Shown here piece by piece: positions 41,299 through 49,984 of a stretch of DNA of 64,000 nt. The position numbers and the translations under genes were made by a program. Origin of the DNA: CAYVMD01 sp964452465 (lineage in GTDB: Bacteria; Armatimonadota; JACIXR01); contig CAYVMD010000007.1 in the NCBI GenBank assembly GCA_964452465.1, positions 1 to 64,000 on the forward strand. Reading direction: 5' to 3'. Every line of letters begins with the position of its first letter. Position 1 is the first letter of the stretch. Under the pieces are notes generated by a model. The model was not told the DNA's origin. It made no database searches and saw only the letters and a list, made by a program, of their open reading frames with translations.

Positions 41299-42380
41299 AG
41301 ATCACCTTCCCCCACATGGGAAACCTTTGGCTGGGGCTGAAGGCCGCCCTGCAGGAGTTGGGACAGGAGGTAATCGTGCCTCCCAAGCCCTCCAAGCGGA
41401 CCCTCACCTTGGGTAGCCAATATTCGCCAGAGTTCGCTTGCCTTCCCCTCAAGATCAACCTGGGATGCTTTTTGGAGGCAATAGAAGAGGGGGCAGATAC
41501 CATCATAATGGCGGGAGGCGTAGGGCCTTGCAGGTTCGGCTACTACGGAGCGGTGCAACAAAGGATCTTGGAGGATATGGGCTACAAAATAGACTTCATC
41601 ATAATAGATCCTCCCCAAGGAAGATGGAAGGAGTTCCTCGCCGACCTACGCAAGGTGAGCGGGGGCAAGCCCCTTCTCAAGATCCTTTCCGCCCTCCGCT
41701 TCGGCATAAAGAAATTGGAGGTCATGGACTACCTGGAGAAATTGGGACATAAGATAAGGGCGAGGGAGGTGCAAAAGGGGGCAACCGATCGCATCCTGGA
41801 GAAAACGCTCAAAAGATTAGACGAAGCTTCCTCCTATAAGGAGGTAAAGAGGATAAAAGAGGAAGCCAAGGAGGAGATGCTTGCCATCCCGAGGGAGCAC
41901 TTCACTCCTTTGAAGGTAGTGGTGACGGGGGAGATCTTCGTGGTTTTGGAGCCCTTCGTTAACATGGATGTGGAGAGGGAATTGGGGAGGATGGGAGTGG
42001 AGGTGGAGAGGACGCTCTTCATCACTGATTGGGTAAGGGAGCATCTGCTCCCCAATCCCAAGGCTTGGTTCAAGCACAAGTATTTGGAGGAGAAGGCAAA
42101 GCCCTATCTCGGTCATTTCGTGGGTGGGGATGGACAACTCTCGGTTGCCTCTGCCTGCATCTATGCGGAGAAGGGCTTCGACGGAATGGTGCACCTCATG
42201 CCCTTCACCTGCATGCCGGAGATAATTGCCCAGAGCATATTGCCCCGGGTGAGCGCGGATCTCTCCTTCCCTGTGTTAACCCTCGTATTCGACGAACACA
42301 CTGGGAAAGCAGGGGTCCTCACGAGATTGGAAGCATTCGTTGATCTGCTCCAGAGAAAGAGGGTAGCGAAGGCGATATGA
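41295..42380 (+). CDS. DUF2229 activase-related protein (second copy)
   Basis: 361 residues, a diverged paralogue of the preceding gene. It starts MKITFPHMGNLWLGLKAAL and ends LTLVFDEHTGKAGVLTRLEAFVDLL. Its cysteines lie in EFACLPLKINLGCF, GGVGPCRFGYYGAVQQ and MPFTCMPE, a pattern recalling the HgdB/BcrB dehydratase fold and double-cubane-cluster proteins. It overlaps the genes on both sides by four bases (ATGA), so the three products are probably made in equal amounts and may form one complex. Confidence 0.82.
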   Translation: MKITFPHMGNLWLGLKAALQELGQEVIVPPKPSKRTLTLGSQYSPEFACLPLKINLGCFLEAIEEGADTIIMAGGVGPCRFGYYGAVQQRILEDMGYKIDFIIIDPPQGRWKEFLADLRKVSGGKPLLKILSALRFGIKKLEVMDYLEKLGHKIRAREVQKGATDRILEKTLKRLDEASSYKEVKRIKEEAKEEMLAIPREHFTPLKVVVTGEIFVVLEPFVNMDVERELGRMGVEVERTLFITDWVREHLLPNPKAWFKHKYLEEKAKPYLGHFVGGDGQLSVASACIYAEKGFDGMVHLMPFTCMPEIIAQSILPRVSADLSFPVLTLVFDEHTGKAGVLTRLEAFVDLLQRKRVAKAI

Positions 42381-43339
42381 AGGGATACCTCGGTGTTGAT
42401 GTAGGTTCGGTAACAACCAAGGTTGTGGTAATAGATGAAAAAGGAAAGCCAATAGGGGAACCGGCTTATATCCGGACGATGGGACAGCCCATAAAGGCGG
42501 TTAAGCAAGGGCTCGCCATGGTTAGGGAAAGTCTGCCCAAGGACATAGAGGTGAAGGGGGTAGGTTCAACGGGTTCGGCGAGGTATTTGGCGGGAGTAAT
42601 GGTAGGAGCAGATGTCATCAGGAACGAGATAACAGCACACGCGGTGGCGGCGCTTCATTTCAATCCTCATGTAAATACGATAATAGAGATAGGGGGGCAG
42701 GACTCCAAGATAATAATACTGAGGGACGGTTTGGTGGTGGATTTCGCCATGAACACCGTTTGTGCAGCGGGGACGGGTTCCTTCTTGGATAGACAAGCTG
42801 AGAGGTTAGGAATACCCATTGAGGAGTTCGGCGATTTAGCCCTGAGGGCAAAAACCCCGGTGAGGATAGCGGGAAGATGCACTGTTTTCGCCGAAACGGA
42901 TATGATCCATAAGCAACAGATGGGCTTTTCTCCCGAGGATATCGTTGCAGGGTTGTGCGAGGCTCTGGTGCGTAACTACCTTGCAAATGTAGCAAAGGGG
43001 AAGAAGATCCTACCCCCTGTGATCTTCCAGGGGGGCGTGGCGGCGAACAAAGGGATAAAACATGCGTTCGAGAAGGCGTTGGGAAGCGAGGTGATAGTGC
43101 CTCCTTACCACCATATAATGGGGGCGATAGGCGCGGCTCTCCTCTCCATGGAGGCAATGAGAGATGGTAGGGAGACGAACTTCCGCGGTTTCGAGGTAGC
43201 GGATATGGAATTCGAGACCTCCTCCTTCGAATGCAAGGGATGCTCGAATCGTTGTGAGATAGCGGAGATAAAGAGCAACGGGAGGTTATTAGCCCGCTGG
43301 GGCGATCGTTGCGGAAGATGGGAAGTTTTGGATAGGTGA
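42377..43339 (+). CDS. BadF/HgdC-type 2-hydroxyacyl-CoA dehydratase activase
   Basis: 320 residues with the actin-like ATPase fold: YLGVDVGSVTTKVVVID, IEIGGQDSKIIIL, and the phosphate-2 region NTVCAAGTGSFLDRQAERLG. Cluster cysteines are the Cys in NTVCAAGTG and the Cys in AGRCTVFAETDMIHKQQ, which in the HgdC dimer hold one shared 4Fe-4S cluster. A C-terminal extension adds CKGCSNRC...RCGRW, a possible extra metal site. The family uses ATP hydrolysis to push one electron at very low potential into a partner. No dehydratase alpha/beta subunits, CoA-transferase or ferredoxin gene are next to it. Confidence 0.88.
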   Translation: MKGYLGVDVGSVTTKVVVIDEKGKPIGEPAYIRTMGQPIKAVKQGLAMVRESLPKDIEVKGVGSTGSARYLAGVMVGADVIRNEITAHAVAALHFNPHVNTIIEIGGQDSKIIILRDGLVVDFAMNTVCAAGTGSFLDRQAERLGIPIEEFGDLALRAKTPVRIAGRCTVFAETDMIHKQQMGFSPEDIVAGLCEALVRNYLANVAKGKKILPPVIFQGGVAANKGIKHAFEKALGSEVIVPPYHHIMGAIGAALLSMEAMRDGRETNFRGFEVADMEFETSSFECKGCSNRCEIAEIKSNGRLLARWGDRCGRWEVLDR

Positions 43340-43352
43340 ACATGAACAGAAC

Positions 43353-43382
43353 TTGCCGATTTGAAGCAGAAAAGACAAAAAT
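43353..43382 (+). promoter_or_regulatory. Possible promoter of cysE, leaderless geometry
   Basis: TTGCCG (43353-43358), 18-base spacer, AAAAAT (43377-43382), nine bases before the ATG at 43392. The -10 box is poor. No ribosome site precedes the gene. Confidence 0.4.
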
Positions 43383-43391
43383 ATTTCCCAA

Positions 43392-44032
43392 ATGTTCGAG
43401 GTTCTAAGGAGCGATATCCAAGCGGTTTTCGAAAGGGATCCAGCAGCAAGGAATATCTGGGAGGTTCTAACCTATCCCGGATTGTGGGCAATTATCTTCC
43501 ATCGCTGTGCCCACCTCCTGTGGAATATAGGTCTTCGCTTCTTCGCCCGCCTCGTCTCTCAAGTCAGTAGGTTCCTCACCGGGATAGAGATACACCCCGG
43601 CGCCAAGATCGGGAAAGGCTTCTTCATCGACCACGGAATGGGTGTAGTGATAGGGGAGACCACGATAATTGGCAATAATGTGACCCTTTACCAAGGGGTT
43701 ACCCTGGGAGGAACAGGCAAGGAGAGGGGAAGAGACACCCCACCATAGACGACGATGTGGTGATAGGGGCGGGTGCCATTCTTCTCGGTCCGATATACAT
43801 AGGTAGGGGGGCAAGGATAGGGGCGGGCTCGGTGGTGCTGAAATCCGTTCCCGCCTACTGCACGGCGGTGGGGGTTCCCGCTCGCATCGTGCGCAGGCAG
43901 GGGCAGAAAGTCCCCCCGCTCGAGCATGCCCGCATCGGGGATCCTCTGGAGACCTACCTGAAGGAGCTTCGGGAGAGGCTCGACCAACTGGAAGAAAGGC
44001 TAAAACGCTTAGAGGAAGCAAAGCCGGTATGA
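43392..44032 (+). pseudogene. cysE: Serine O-acetyltransferase, single-base frameshift
   Basis: CysE acetylates serine with acetyl-CoA, the first step of cysteine synthesis. The first 114 codons are normal: LRSDIQAVFERDPAARN, YPGLWAIIFHRCAHLLW, then left-handed beta-helix repeats IHPGAKIGKGFFIDHGMGVVIG. After LGGTGKERG the frame hits TAG within six codons. In the next frame the protein resumes as KRHPTIDDDVVIGAGAILLG and continues to 44032 with VPARIVRRQ and a coiled-coil tail. One extra G in the GGGG at 43726-43729 would restore a normal EpsC-type protein of about 213 residues. The remaining sequence shows no decay, so a read error is as likely as a real mutation. Its end overlaps mnmA by four bases. 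Confidence 0.88.
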
Positions 44033-45063
44033 AGAGGGTGCTCCTTGCCATGAGTGGGGGAGTAGACTCTTCCACATCCGCTCTCCTGCTTAAGGAAAAG
44101 GGCTACGAGGTAATCGGTTTGACGATGAAACTGGTGGAGGACACCCCCGTGCAAGATGCAATGGAGGTCGCTCAATACCTGGGAATCCCCCATCACATCC
44201 TTGACCTATCCTCTCAATTTCGTAAATATGTCCTCCAACCCTTTGTAGAAGGCTATATGCAAGGCATAACCCCCAATCCCTGTGTCCTCTGCAATAGGGA
44301 AATAAAGTTTGGTTTGCTCTGGGAGAAAGCAAAGGAATTGGGGGCGGATTTCCTCGCCACGGGGCACTACGCGAGGATGGGCGAGGAGGGGGGGAAATTA
44401 GTGATCAAGAAAGGGAGGTCCCGGAAGGAACAATCCTACTTCCTCTACAATATAAGAAGGGAGATCCTGCCTCATCTTCTCTTCCCCTTAGGGGACTTGG
44501 AAAAGGAAGAAGTGAGGAAAATTGCGGAGAAGGCAGGGTTACCGGTCGCCCACAAGGAGGAAAGCAAGGACCTCTGCTTCATCAAAGGGGGAGATTATAG
44601 GGGATGGTTGAAGAAGGTTTGCCCCTCCGCTTTTCAAGAGGGAGAAATCCGGGATCTAAATGGGCGAACCCTTGGCAAACATAAGGGAATTGGTTATTAT
44701 ACTATAGGGCAGAGGGAAGGCTTAGGAGTAGCTTTAGGAAGAAAGGCTTATGTAAGGGAGATAAGGGCGGAGGAGAGAGTAGTAGTTGTAGGGGAAGAAG
44801 AGGATATAAAGGCGAAGGTGCTCTGGGCTAAAGATCTTAACTGGTTGGTGGACCCCCCCGAGGATGCGTTGGAGGTAGGAGCAAAGATCAGGTATCTCTC
44901 TCCTGACCACCCCGCTCGCCTCTTTTGGGAGGGGGAAGAGATAATAAGAGTGGAATTCCAAGAGGAAGTGAAAGCCCCAGCGTTGGGACAGTCTGTCGTG
45001 TTCTATAAAGGCGATATACTTTTGGGAGGTGGCATCATTTGCAGAGTATCTTGGAAAAGATAA
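44029..45063 (+). CDS. mnmA: tRNA-specific 2-thiouridylase MnmA
   Basis: 344 residues. MnmA puts sulfur on U34 of tRNA-Lys, -Glu and -Gln using ATP and a persulfide. The PP-loop is AMSGGVDSSTSALLL at 7-21. The catalytic cysteines are C88 in PCVLCNREIKFG and C183 in KDLCFIKGGDY. GYYTIGQREGLG and the C-terminal barrel are normal. It starts inside the cysE stop (ATGA) and overlaps nadA by 25 bases. Confidence 0.95.
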   Translation: MKRVLLAMSGGVDSSTSALLLKEKGYEVIGLTMKLVEDTPVQDAMEVAQYLGIPHHILDLSSQFRKYVLQPFVEGYMQGITPNPCVLCNREIKFGLLWEKAKELGADFLATGHYARMGEEGGKLVIKKGRSRKEQSYFLYNIRREILPHLLFPLGDLEKEEVRKIAEKAGLPVAHKEESKDLCFIKGGDYRGWLKKVCPSAFQEGEIRDLNGRTLGKHKGIGYYTIGQREGLGVALGRKAYVREIRAEERVVVVGEEEDIKAKVLWAKDLNWLVDPPEDALEVGAKIRYLSPDHPARLFWEGEEIIRVEFQEEVKAPALGQSVVFYKGDILLGGGIICRVSWKR

Positions 45064-45944
45064 AAGAGTTGAAGGAAAAAAGGCGGGCAATAATCCTCGC
45101 CCACAACTACCAGTCACCTGAGGTGCAGGATATAGCGGATGTAGTGGCGGATTCCCTTGAATTGGGCATTCGAGCAAGGGAGACGAAGGCAGAAGTGATC
45201 GTTTTCTGCGGGGTTAGGTTCATGGCGGAGATGGCTTCCATTCTCAACCCCGAAAAGAAGGTCCTTATGCCCGATGAAACCGCGGGATGCCCACTCGCCG
45301 ATACCATCACACCCGAGGATGTGAGAGCTCTCCGCAAATCCTATCCCGAGGCTACCTTTTTAGCCTATGTGAATACCTCCGCTGCGGTCAAGGCAGAGTG
45401 CGATATATGCTTTACATCCAGCAATGTGCTAAGGATAATACGATCCCTACCCGAGGATAAGCAACTTGTGGTCATCCCTGATAGGCACCTTACAGAATGG
45501 GCTTCCCGAGAGACGGGGCGGGAGCTCATCCCTTGGTTTGGAGAATGCCCCGTTCATATGGAAATCGGGGAAAAGGATATTAAACTGATTAAGGAACAGC
45601 ATCGAGGTATAAAGGTGATGGTGCATCCCGAATGCAGGATCGAGGTCAGGGCGACGGGGGATTTCGTCGGTGGGACGGGAGGAATGCTTAAGTATGCCCA
45701 AGGGGAGAACGCAAAGTTCTTCGCCGTTGCTACAGAGGTAGGAATGGTGCACAGGTTGAGCAAGGATAATCCCGACAAAGTCTTCCTACCCGCAACGCTG
45801 GGAGCCATATGCGATGACATGAAGAAGATCACCCTGGAGAAGGTGCTCTATTCGTTGGAGAATATGGTTTATGAGGTAAAAGTGCCGGAGGATATAGCGG
45901 AGAGGGCAAGAAATGCTTTAGAAGCGATGTTCCGCTACTCTTGA
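45039..45944 (+). CDS. nadA: Quinolinate synthase NadA
   Basis: 301 residues from a TTG at 45039 seven bases after GGGAGGTG. NadA condenses iminoaspartate with dihydroxyacetone phosphate to quinolinate for NAD synthesis. Its 4Fe-4S ligands are visible as C57 (VFCGVRFMAE), C170 (WFGECPVHME) and C258 (GAICDDMKKIT). LAHNYQSPEVQDIADVVADSL is the N-terminal signature. nadB and nadC are not in the window. Its 3' end overlaps the converging aspS by 10 bases. Confidence 0.95.
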   Translation: MQSILEKIKELKEKRRAIILAHNYQSPEVQDIADVVADSLELGIRARETKAEVIVFCGVRFMAEMASILNPEKKVLMPDETAGCPLADTITPEDVRALRKSYPEATFLAYVNTSAAVKAECDICFTSSNVLRIIRSLPEDKQLVVIPDRHLTEWASRETGRELIPWFGECPVHMEIGEKDIKLIKEQHRGIKVMVHPECRIEVRATGDFVGGTGGMLKYAQGENAKFFAVATEVGMVHRLSKDNPDKVFLPATLGAICDDMKKITLEKVLYSLENMVYEVKVPEDIAERARNALEAMFRYS

Positions 45945-47710
45945 GGTTCCTCTGGTTTTTCTATCTTTAAATGTAGTTCCTTCAGTTGTTCCTCGTCGAC
46001 CTGGGAGGGAGCGGAGGTGAGGGGACAGGTGCCAGTTTGGGTCTTGGGGAAGGGGATCACTTCCCTTATGGACTCCTCCCCTAACGCCAAAGCAACGATC
46101 CTATCTAAGCCAAGGGCAATGCCTCCATGAGGAGGCGCCCCATATTGAAATGCTCTCAGGAGGAATCCAAACCTTTCCTCCGCGACCTCCTCGCTCAATC
46201 CTATTATCTGGAAGACTTTCTTCTGCAATTCGCTATTGTGGATCCTTATGGAGCCCCCTCCGATCTCGTTCCCGTTAAGGATCACATCGTAGATGTTCCC
46301 CCTAACTTGTAGGGGGTCCTTATCCAAAAGAGGGATATCCTCCTCCAAGGGCGAGGTGAAGGGATGGTGGGAGGGCTCTATTCTCTTCTCCTCCTCGTTG
46401 TATTTGAAGAGGGGGAAATCGGTAACCCAGATAAATCTCAATCCCTCGCCGATCAACCCCATCTCCTCTCCTAAAACCTTCCTCACCCTTCCCAGGGCTT
46501 GGCAGGCTATCTCCCACTTATCCGCCACCAGAAGGAGAAGATCCCCTCTTTGAGCGGAGAACCGCTTCGCCAATCCCTCCATCTCCTCCTCTCGCAAGAA
46601 TTTGGCCACCTGCGAGCGCGTTGCCTCCCCAATGGGGATGATCGCCAGCCCCTTTGCTCCCTCCTGCTTGGCATAACTTGTGAGGGATTCTATCTTTTGA
46701 CGAGAGAGGGAAGCACCTCCACCAACACAAAGTCCCTTTATGCACCCTCCATTCCTAACAGCCTCGGAGAAGACCCGGAAGGTGGAATTCGCCAGGATAT
46801 CCGTGACATCCTTTATCTCCAGCCCGAAACGAACATCTGGCTTATCGCTCCCATAAAGTTCCATCGCGGTGAAATAATCCAAGCGGGGGAAGGGGATCTT
46901 TATCTCCATCCCAAATGCCTCTCGGAAAGCGTATTGCAACATCCTTTCCGTAAGGTCCAAGATATCTTCCCTGTCCGCAAAGGACATCTCTATATCGATC
47001 TGGGTGAACTCGGGTTGCCTATCTGCCCGTAGGTCCTCATCCCTGAAACAGCGGGCTATCTGGAAGTATTTCTCAATACCGCTCACCATGAGCGTCTGCT
47101 TTAAGAGTTGAGGGGATTGGGGAAGGGCATAGAAGGTGCCAGGGCTCAACCTGCTGGGCACAAGGAAATCCCTCGCCCCCTCGGGGGTGCTTTTTATAAG
47201 CATAGGCGTCTCTATCTCCCAGAAGCCCTCCTTATCCATGAAATCCCTTACCGCCTTAGTGAATTTGTAGCGAAGGTAGATGTTGCGAAGCATGCGGGGG
47301 CGTCTGAGATCTATGTAGCGGTATTTGAGACGGGTCACCTCCTCCACCTCGATATCATCCCTCACTAGGAAAGGAGGGGGGAGCGAGGGGTTTAGGGTCT
47401 CAGCGGACTCTACTATAACTTCCACCTCGCCAGTGGGAAGATTGGGATTCTCCGTGCCGGCGGGACGCCTTGCCACCCTACCCTTTATCACCACCACATA
47501 TTCGCTCCGCCATTCCTTCATTACTCGATGGGCATCCGGGGCGTTCTTGGGATCGCATACGGTTTGCACCAATCCCGTCCTGTCCCTCAAATCGGCGAAG
47601 ATTATCCCTCCATGATCCCTCACCCTTTGCACCCATCCCATCAAAACTACTTCCTTCCCTATATCTTCAACGCGAAGTTCTCCGCAACCACAAGTGCGTC
47701 TCCATTTCAT
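45935..47710 (-). CDS. aspS: Aspartyl-tRNA synthetase
   Basis: 591 residues, bacterial-type length. The N-terminal OB-fold anticodon domain (VVLMGWVQRVRDHGGIIFADLRDRTG) is followed by the class II core: motif 1 around FMDKEGFWEIETPMLIKSTPEGARDF, then ALPQSPQLLKQ. Motif 2 is FRDEDLRADRQPEFTQID and motif 3 is GGIALGLDRIVAL. A GAD insertion lies between, as in bacterial AspRS. Whether it also charges tRNA-Asn was not assessed. It overlaps hisS by four bases, a common pairing. Confidence 0.96.
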   Translation of the reverse strand: MKWRRTCGCGELRVEDIGKEVVLMGWVQRVRDHGGIIFADLRDRTGLVQTVCDPKNAPDAHRVMKEWRSEYVVVIKGRVARRPAGTENPNLPTGEVEVIVESAETLNPSLPPPFLVRDDIEVEEVTRLKYRYIDLRRPRMLRNIYLRYKFTKAVRDFMDKEGFWEIETPMLIKSTPEGARDFLVPSRLSPGTFYALPQSPQLLKQTLMVSGIEKYFQIARCFRDEDLRADRQPEFTQIDIEMSFADREDILDLTERMLQYAFREAFGMEIKIPFPRLDYFTAMELYGSDKPDVRFGLEIKDVTDILANSTFRVFSEAVRNGGCIKGLCVGGGASLSRQKIESLTSYAKQEGAKGLAIIPIGEATRSQVAKFLREEEMEGLAKRFSAQRGDLLLLVADKWEIACQALGRVRKVLGEEMGLIGEGLRFIWVTDFPLFKYNEEEKRIEPSHHPFTSPLEEDIPLLDKDPLQVRGNIYDVILNGNEIGGGSIRIHNSELQKKVFQIIGLSEEVAEERFGFLLRAFQYGAPPHGGIALGLDRIVALALGEESIREVIPFPKTQTGTCPLTSAPSQVDEEQLKELHLKIEKPEEPQE

Positions 47711-48963
47711 CTTATCTTGCCTCCTAAAACATCGCCTATCTCGGTTACCTTCACTTCCTCCTGCTCTCCCTTCACCATATCCCGGAGGATGAAGATACCC
47801 CGCTGGAAATCCTCGCCTCGTAAGATCAAGGCGAATTTAGCTTTGAGGCGATTCGCCTCCCTCAATTGGCTCTTTAAGCTCCTCCCAAGGAAATCCATAT
47901 CTCCCCTGAAGCCCTTCCCTCTCAAATCCATGAGGAGGAAGAAGGCATCTTTTCTCAAAGTTTCATCCTCGTAGGCGACGAAAACATCTAAACCATCATC
48001 AAGGTGGGGAGCCTCTAAAACGAGAAGAAGCCTCTCCATCCCCATCCCCCATCCCACTGCTGGCACAGAGGGTCCTCCCAACTCCTCCACCAATCCGTCA
48101 TACCTCCCTCCCCCGCAAATGCTATTCTGCGCTCCCAGCCGATTGGAGACTATCTCGAAAGCGGTTTTCGTGTAATAATCCAAACCCCTAACGAGGCGAG
48201 GATCGAGCAGAAAGGGAACACCTAATTGGGAGAGCAAATCCTTAACCTGGGAGAAATGAGAAGAACAATCCTCACAGAGCATATCGTATATGAGGGGGAT
48301 GTCCTTCGTTGCCTCCCGACAACCCTCCTTCTTACAATCGAGGACCCGCAAGGGGTTGCGCTCCAACCTTGCCTGACAATCCCCACATAGGAGCGAGCGT
48401 CTCTCCTCAAGGAATTCCTTCAGTTTCGCGAGATAGCGGGGACGACAAACGGGACAGCCGACGCTATTCAGCCTCAATTCCTTCTCATTTACCCCCAACC
48501 TCCCTAAGAAGCTCCAAGCGAGATAGATGACCTCGGCATCGAGGTAAGGGCTCTTGGAGCCGAACGCCTCCACCCCCAGTTGATAGTGCTCCCTATAGCG
48601 TCCCGCTTGGGGTCTTTCATAACGAAACAGGGAAAGGATGTAGTAGAACTTGCTCAAGGGGCGCTGGTTGAAGATCCCATGCTCGATATAGGCACGCACT
48701 ACCCCTGCCGTCCCCTCCGGACGCAGGGCTAATTGCCTTCCCCCTCGGTCCTCAAAGATATACATCTCCTTGTTCACTATATCGGAAGTTTCCCCAATGC
48801 CCCTAATGTAGAGCCCCGCCTCTTCAAATGTAGGAGTACGGATCTCCCTATAGCCAAAGGTCTCCGCTACCCGGCGGAACTCCTCCTCGATATAATGTCG
48901 TAGCGAAGATTCCTCGGGGAGTATATCCTTAGTTCCTCGGGGGGCACTATATTGCTTTCCCAT
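47707..48963 (-). CDS. hisS: Histidyl-tRNA synthetase
   Basis: 418 residues. Class II motifs: SAPRGTKDILPEE at the start, motif 2 in ALRPEGTAGVVRAYIEHG with FRYERPQAGRYREHYQ, and the histidine-specific LVRGLDYYTKTAFE. The anticodon domain is at the C-terminus. An internal segment has cysteines CPVCRP, CGDCQ and CEDC that could bind zinc. There is no ribosome site; the start codon follows a promoter at leaderless distance. It is first of the hisS-aspS pair. Confidence 0.96.
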   Translation of the reverse strand: MGKQYSAPRGTKDILPEESSLRHYIEEEFRRVAETFGYREIRTPTFEEAGLYIRGIGETSDIVNKEMYIFEDRGGRQLALRPEGTAGVVRAYIEHGIFNQRPLSKFYYILSLFRYERPQAGRYREHYQLGVEAFGSKSPYLDAEVIYLAWSFLGRLGVNEKELRLNSVGCPVCRPRYLAKLKEFLEERRSLLCGDCQARLERNPLRVLDCKKEGCREATKDIPLIYDMLCEDCSSHFSQVKDLLSQLGVPFLLDPRLVRGLDYYTKTAFEIVSNRLGAQNSICGGGRYDGLVEELGGPSVPAVGWGMGMERLLLVLEAPHLDDGLDVFVAYEDETLRKDAFFLLMDLRGKGFRGDMDFLGRSLKSQLREANRLKAKFALILRGEDFQRGIFILRDMVKGEQEEVKVTEIGDVLGGKIR

Positions 48964-48974
48964 AACGATTATAA

Positions 48975-49004
48975 ATTTTAACTTCCAACCCTTCCTACTG
49001 TCAA
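48975..49004 (-). promoter_or_regulatory. Sigma-70 promoter of hisS-aspS, leaderless geometry
   Basis: On the minus strand: TTGACA (49004-48999), 18-base spacer, TAAAAT (48980-48975), then 11 bases to the ATG at 48963. A second TATAAT lies just inside those bases. No Shine-Dalgarno. Confidence 0.65.
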
Positions 49005-49038
49005 AAATTAGGGATTATCAAAGGCTGGAGCGGGGCTT

Positions 49039-49962
49039 TTAAATCAAACCTTCCCCCCTCATCCAAGCCACAGCCCGCTCCATCGATTCCTCGGGAGTAT
49101 ACCTTGGTTGGTAGTCGAGTTTCTTCCCTATCTTGCTTATATCGGGACACATATGGGTCCTGAAATGATAATTGCTCCCCACATCGGGGTTCAATTTCTC
49201 GTATTCCTCCCAACTATACCATTCTATGGGGATCTCCACATGATAGATCTCTCCGTAGGTAGCGATGAACTGCTTGGCAGTGAGGGCATATGCGGAACCC
49301 ACATTGAAGATCTCATCCGCTGAGGCATCTTCCTGCAGCACCGCTAAGAGGAATCCCTGCGCTACATCCTCGGCATCGCAAGGTCCGATGAGCGCCTCGC
49401 CCGGCAGAGGAAGGGGCACCGGCTTTCCTTTCATGTGGGAAAGATGCACCTCCAAGCTCCTTCCACCCCATCCCTCGAGAGGGATCTTGCCCGGACCACA
49501 GATATTGGGAGGCATGATGGCGGTGAACTTTATACCTTCCTTCTTTGCTCTTTCCTTCAATTCCAACATCTCGGCATAGCGCTTGGCGTAACCAGGAAAT
49601 ATACAGGGGGACTGGGTTACCTCGGGAGTGGGGACGATCTTCGGCTCCCCATACATCCAAAGCGAGCCACAGAGGATGAAATGCTTGGCGAAGGGGCGAA
49701 TCGCCTCGTAGGTGTTAGGGGCATCCGTCCCCAGGATGTCGATGGTTATATCGGGGGAGATCTCCTCCAGCAACCGCTTCCAACCCGCATCGCCTGGTTG
49801 GTAGGTCCCACTAACAAGCTCTACCTCCTCCCACTCCTCACCTTTAGGGGGAGGAGTTTGCCCCCGACCCACCACTATCGTTCTATAGCCCTCCCTCACC
49901 AACATGGGCACGAGGAACCTTCCTATATGCCCCGTGCCTCCGATTACGCATACCTTCACCAT
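49039..49962 (-). CDS. Extended SDR, NAD-dependent epimerase/dehydratase-like
   Basis: 307 residues; ATG after AAGGAGG. The Rossmann loop is CVIGGTGHIGRFLVPML at 5-21. CGSLWMYGEP matches the serine/YG segment of extended SDRs. The catalytic Y-x3-K is not intact: in IFPGYAKRYAE the Lys aligns with the family Lys but the position four before it is Pro, with a Tyr two before instead. It may therefore be a non-standard dehydrogenase or a binding protein like the atypical SDRs. It is last in the long glycosidase run, 22 bases after the GH2 gene. The substrate is unknown. Confidence 0.82.
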   Translation of the reverse strand: MVKVCVIGGTGHIGRFLVPMLVREGYRTIVVGRGQTPPPKGEEWEEVELVSGTYQPGDAGWKRLLEEISPDITIDILGTDAPNTYEAIRPFAKHFILCGSLWMYGEPKIVPTPEVTQSPCIFPGYAKRYAEMLELKERAKKEGIKFTAIMPPNICGPGKIPLEGWGGRSLEVHLSHMKGKPVPLPLPGEALIGPCDAEDVAQGFLLAVLQEDASADEIFNVGSAYALTAKQFIATYGEIYHVEIPIEWYSWEEYEKLNPDVGSNYHFRTHMCPDISKIGKKLDYQPRYTPEESMERAVAWMRGEGLI

Positions 49963-49984
49963 CTTCGCCTCCTTAAGACCTCAC

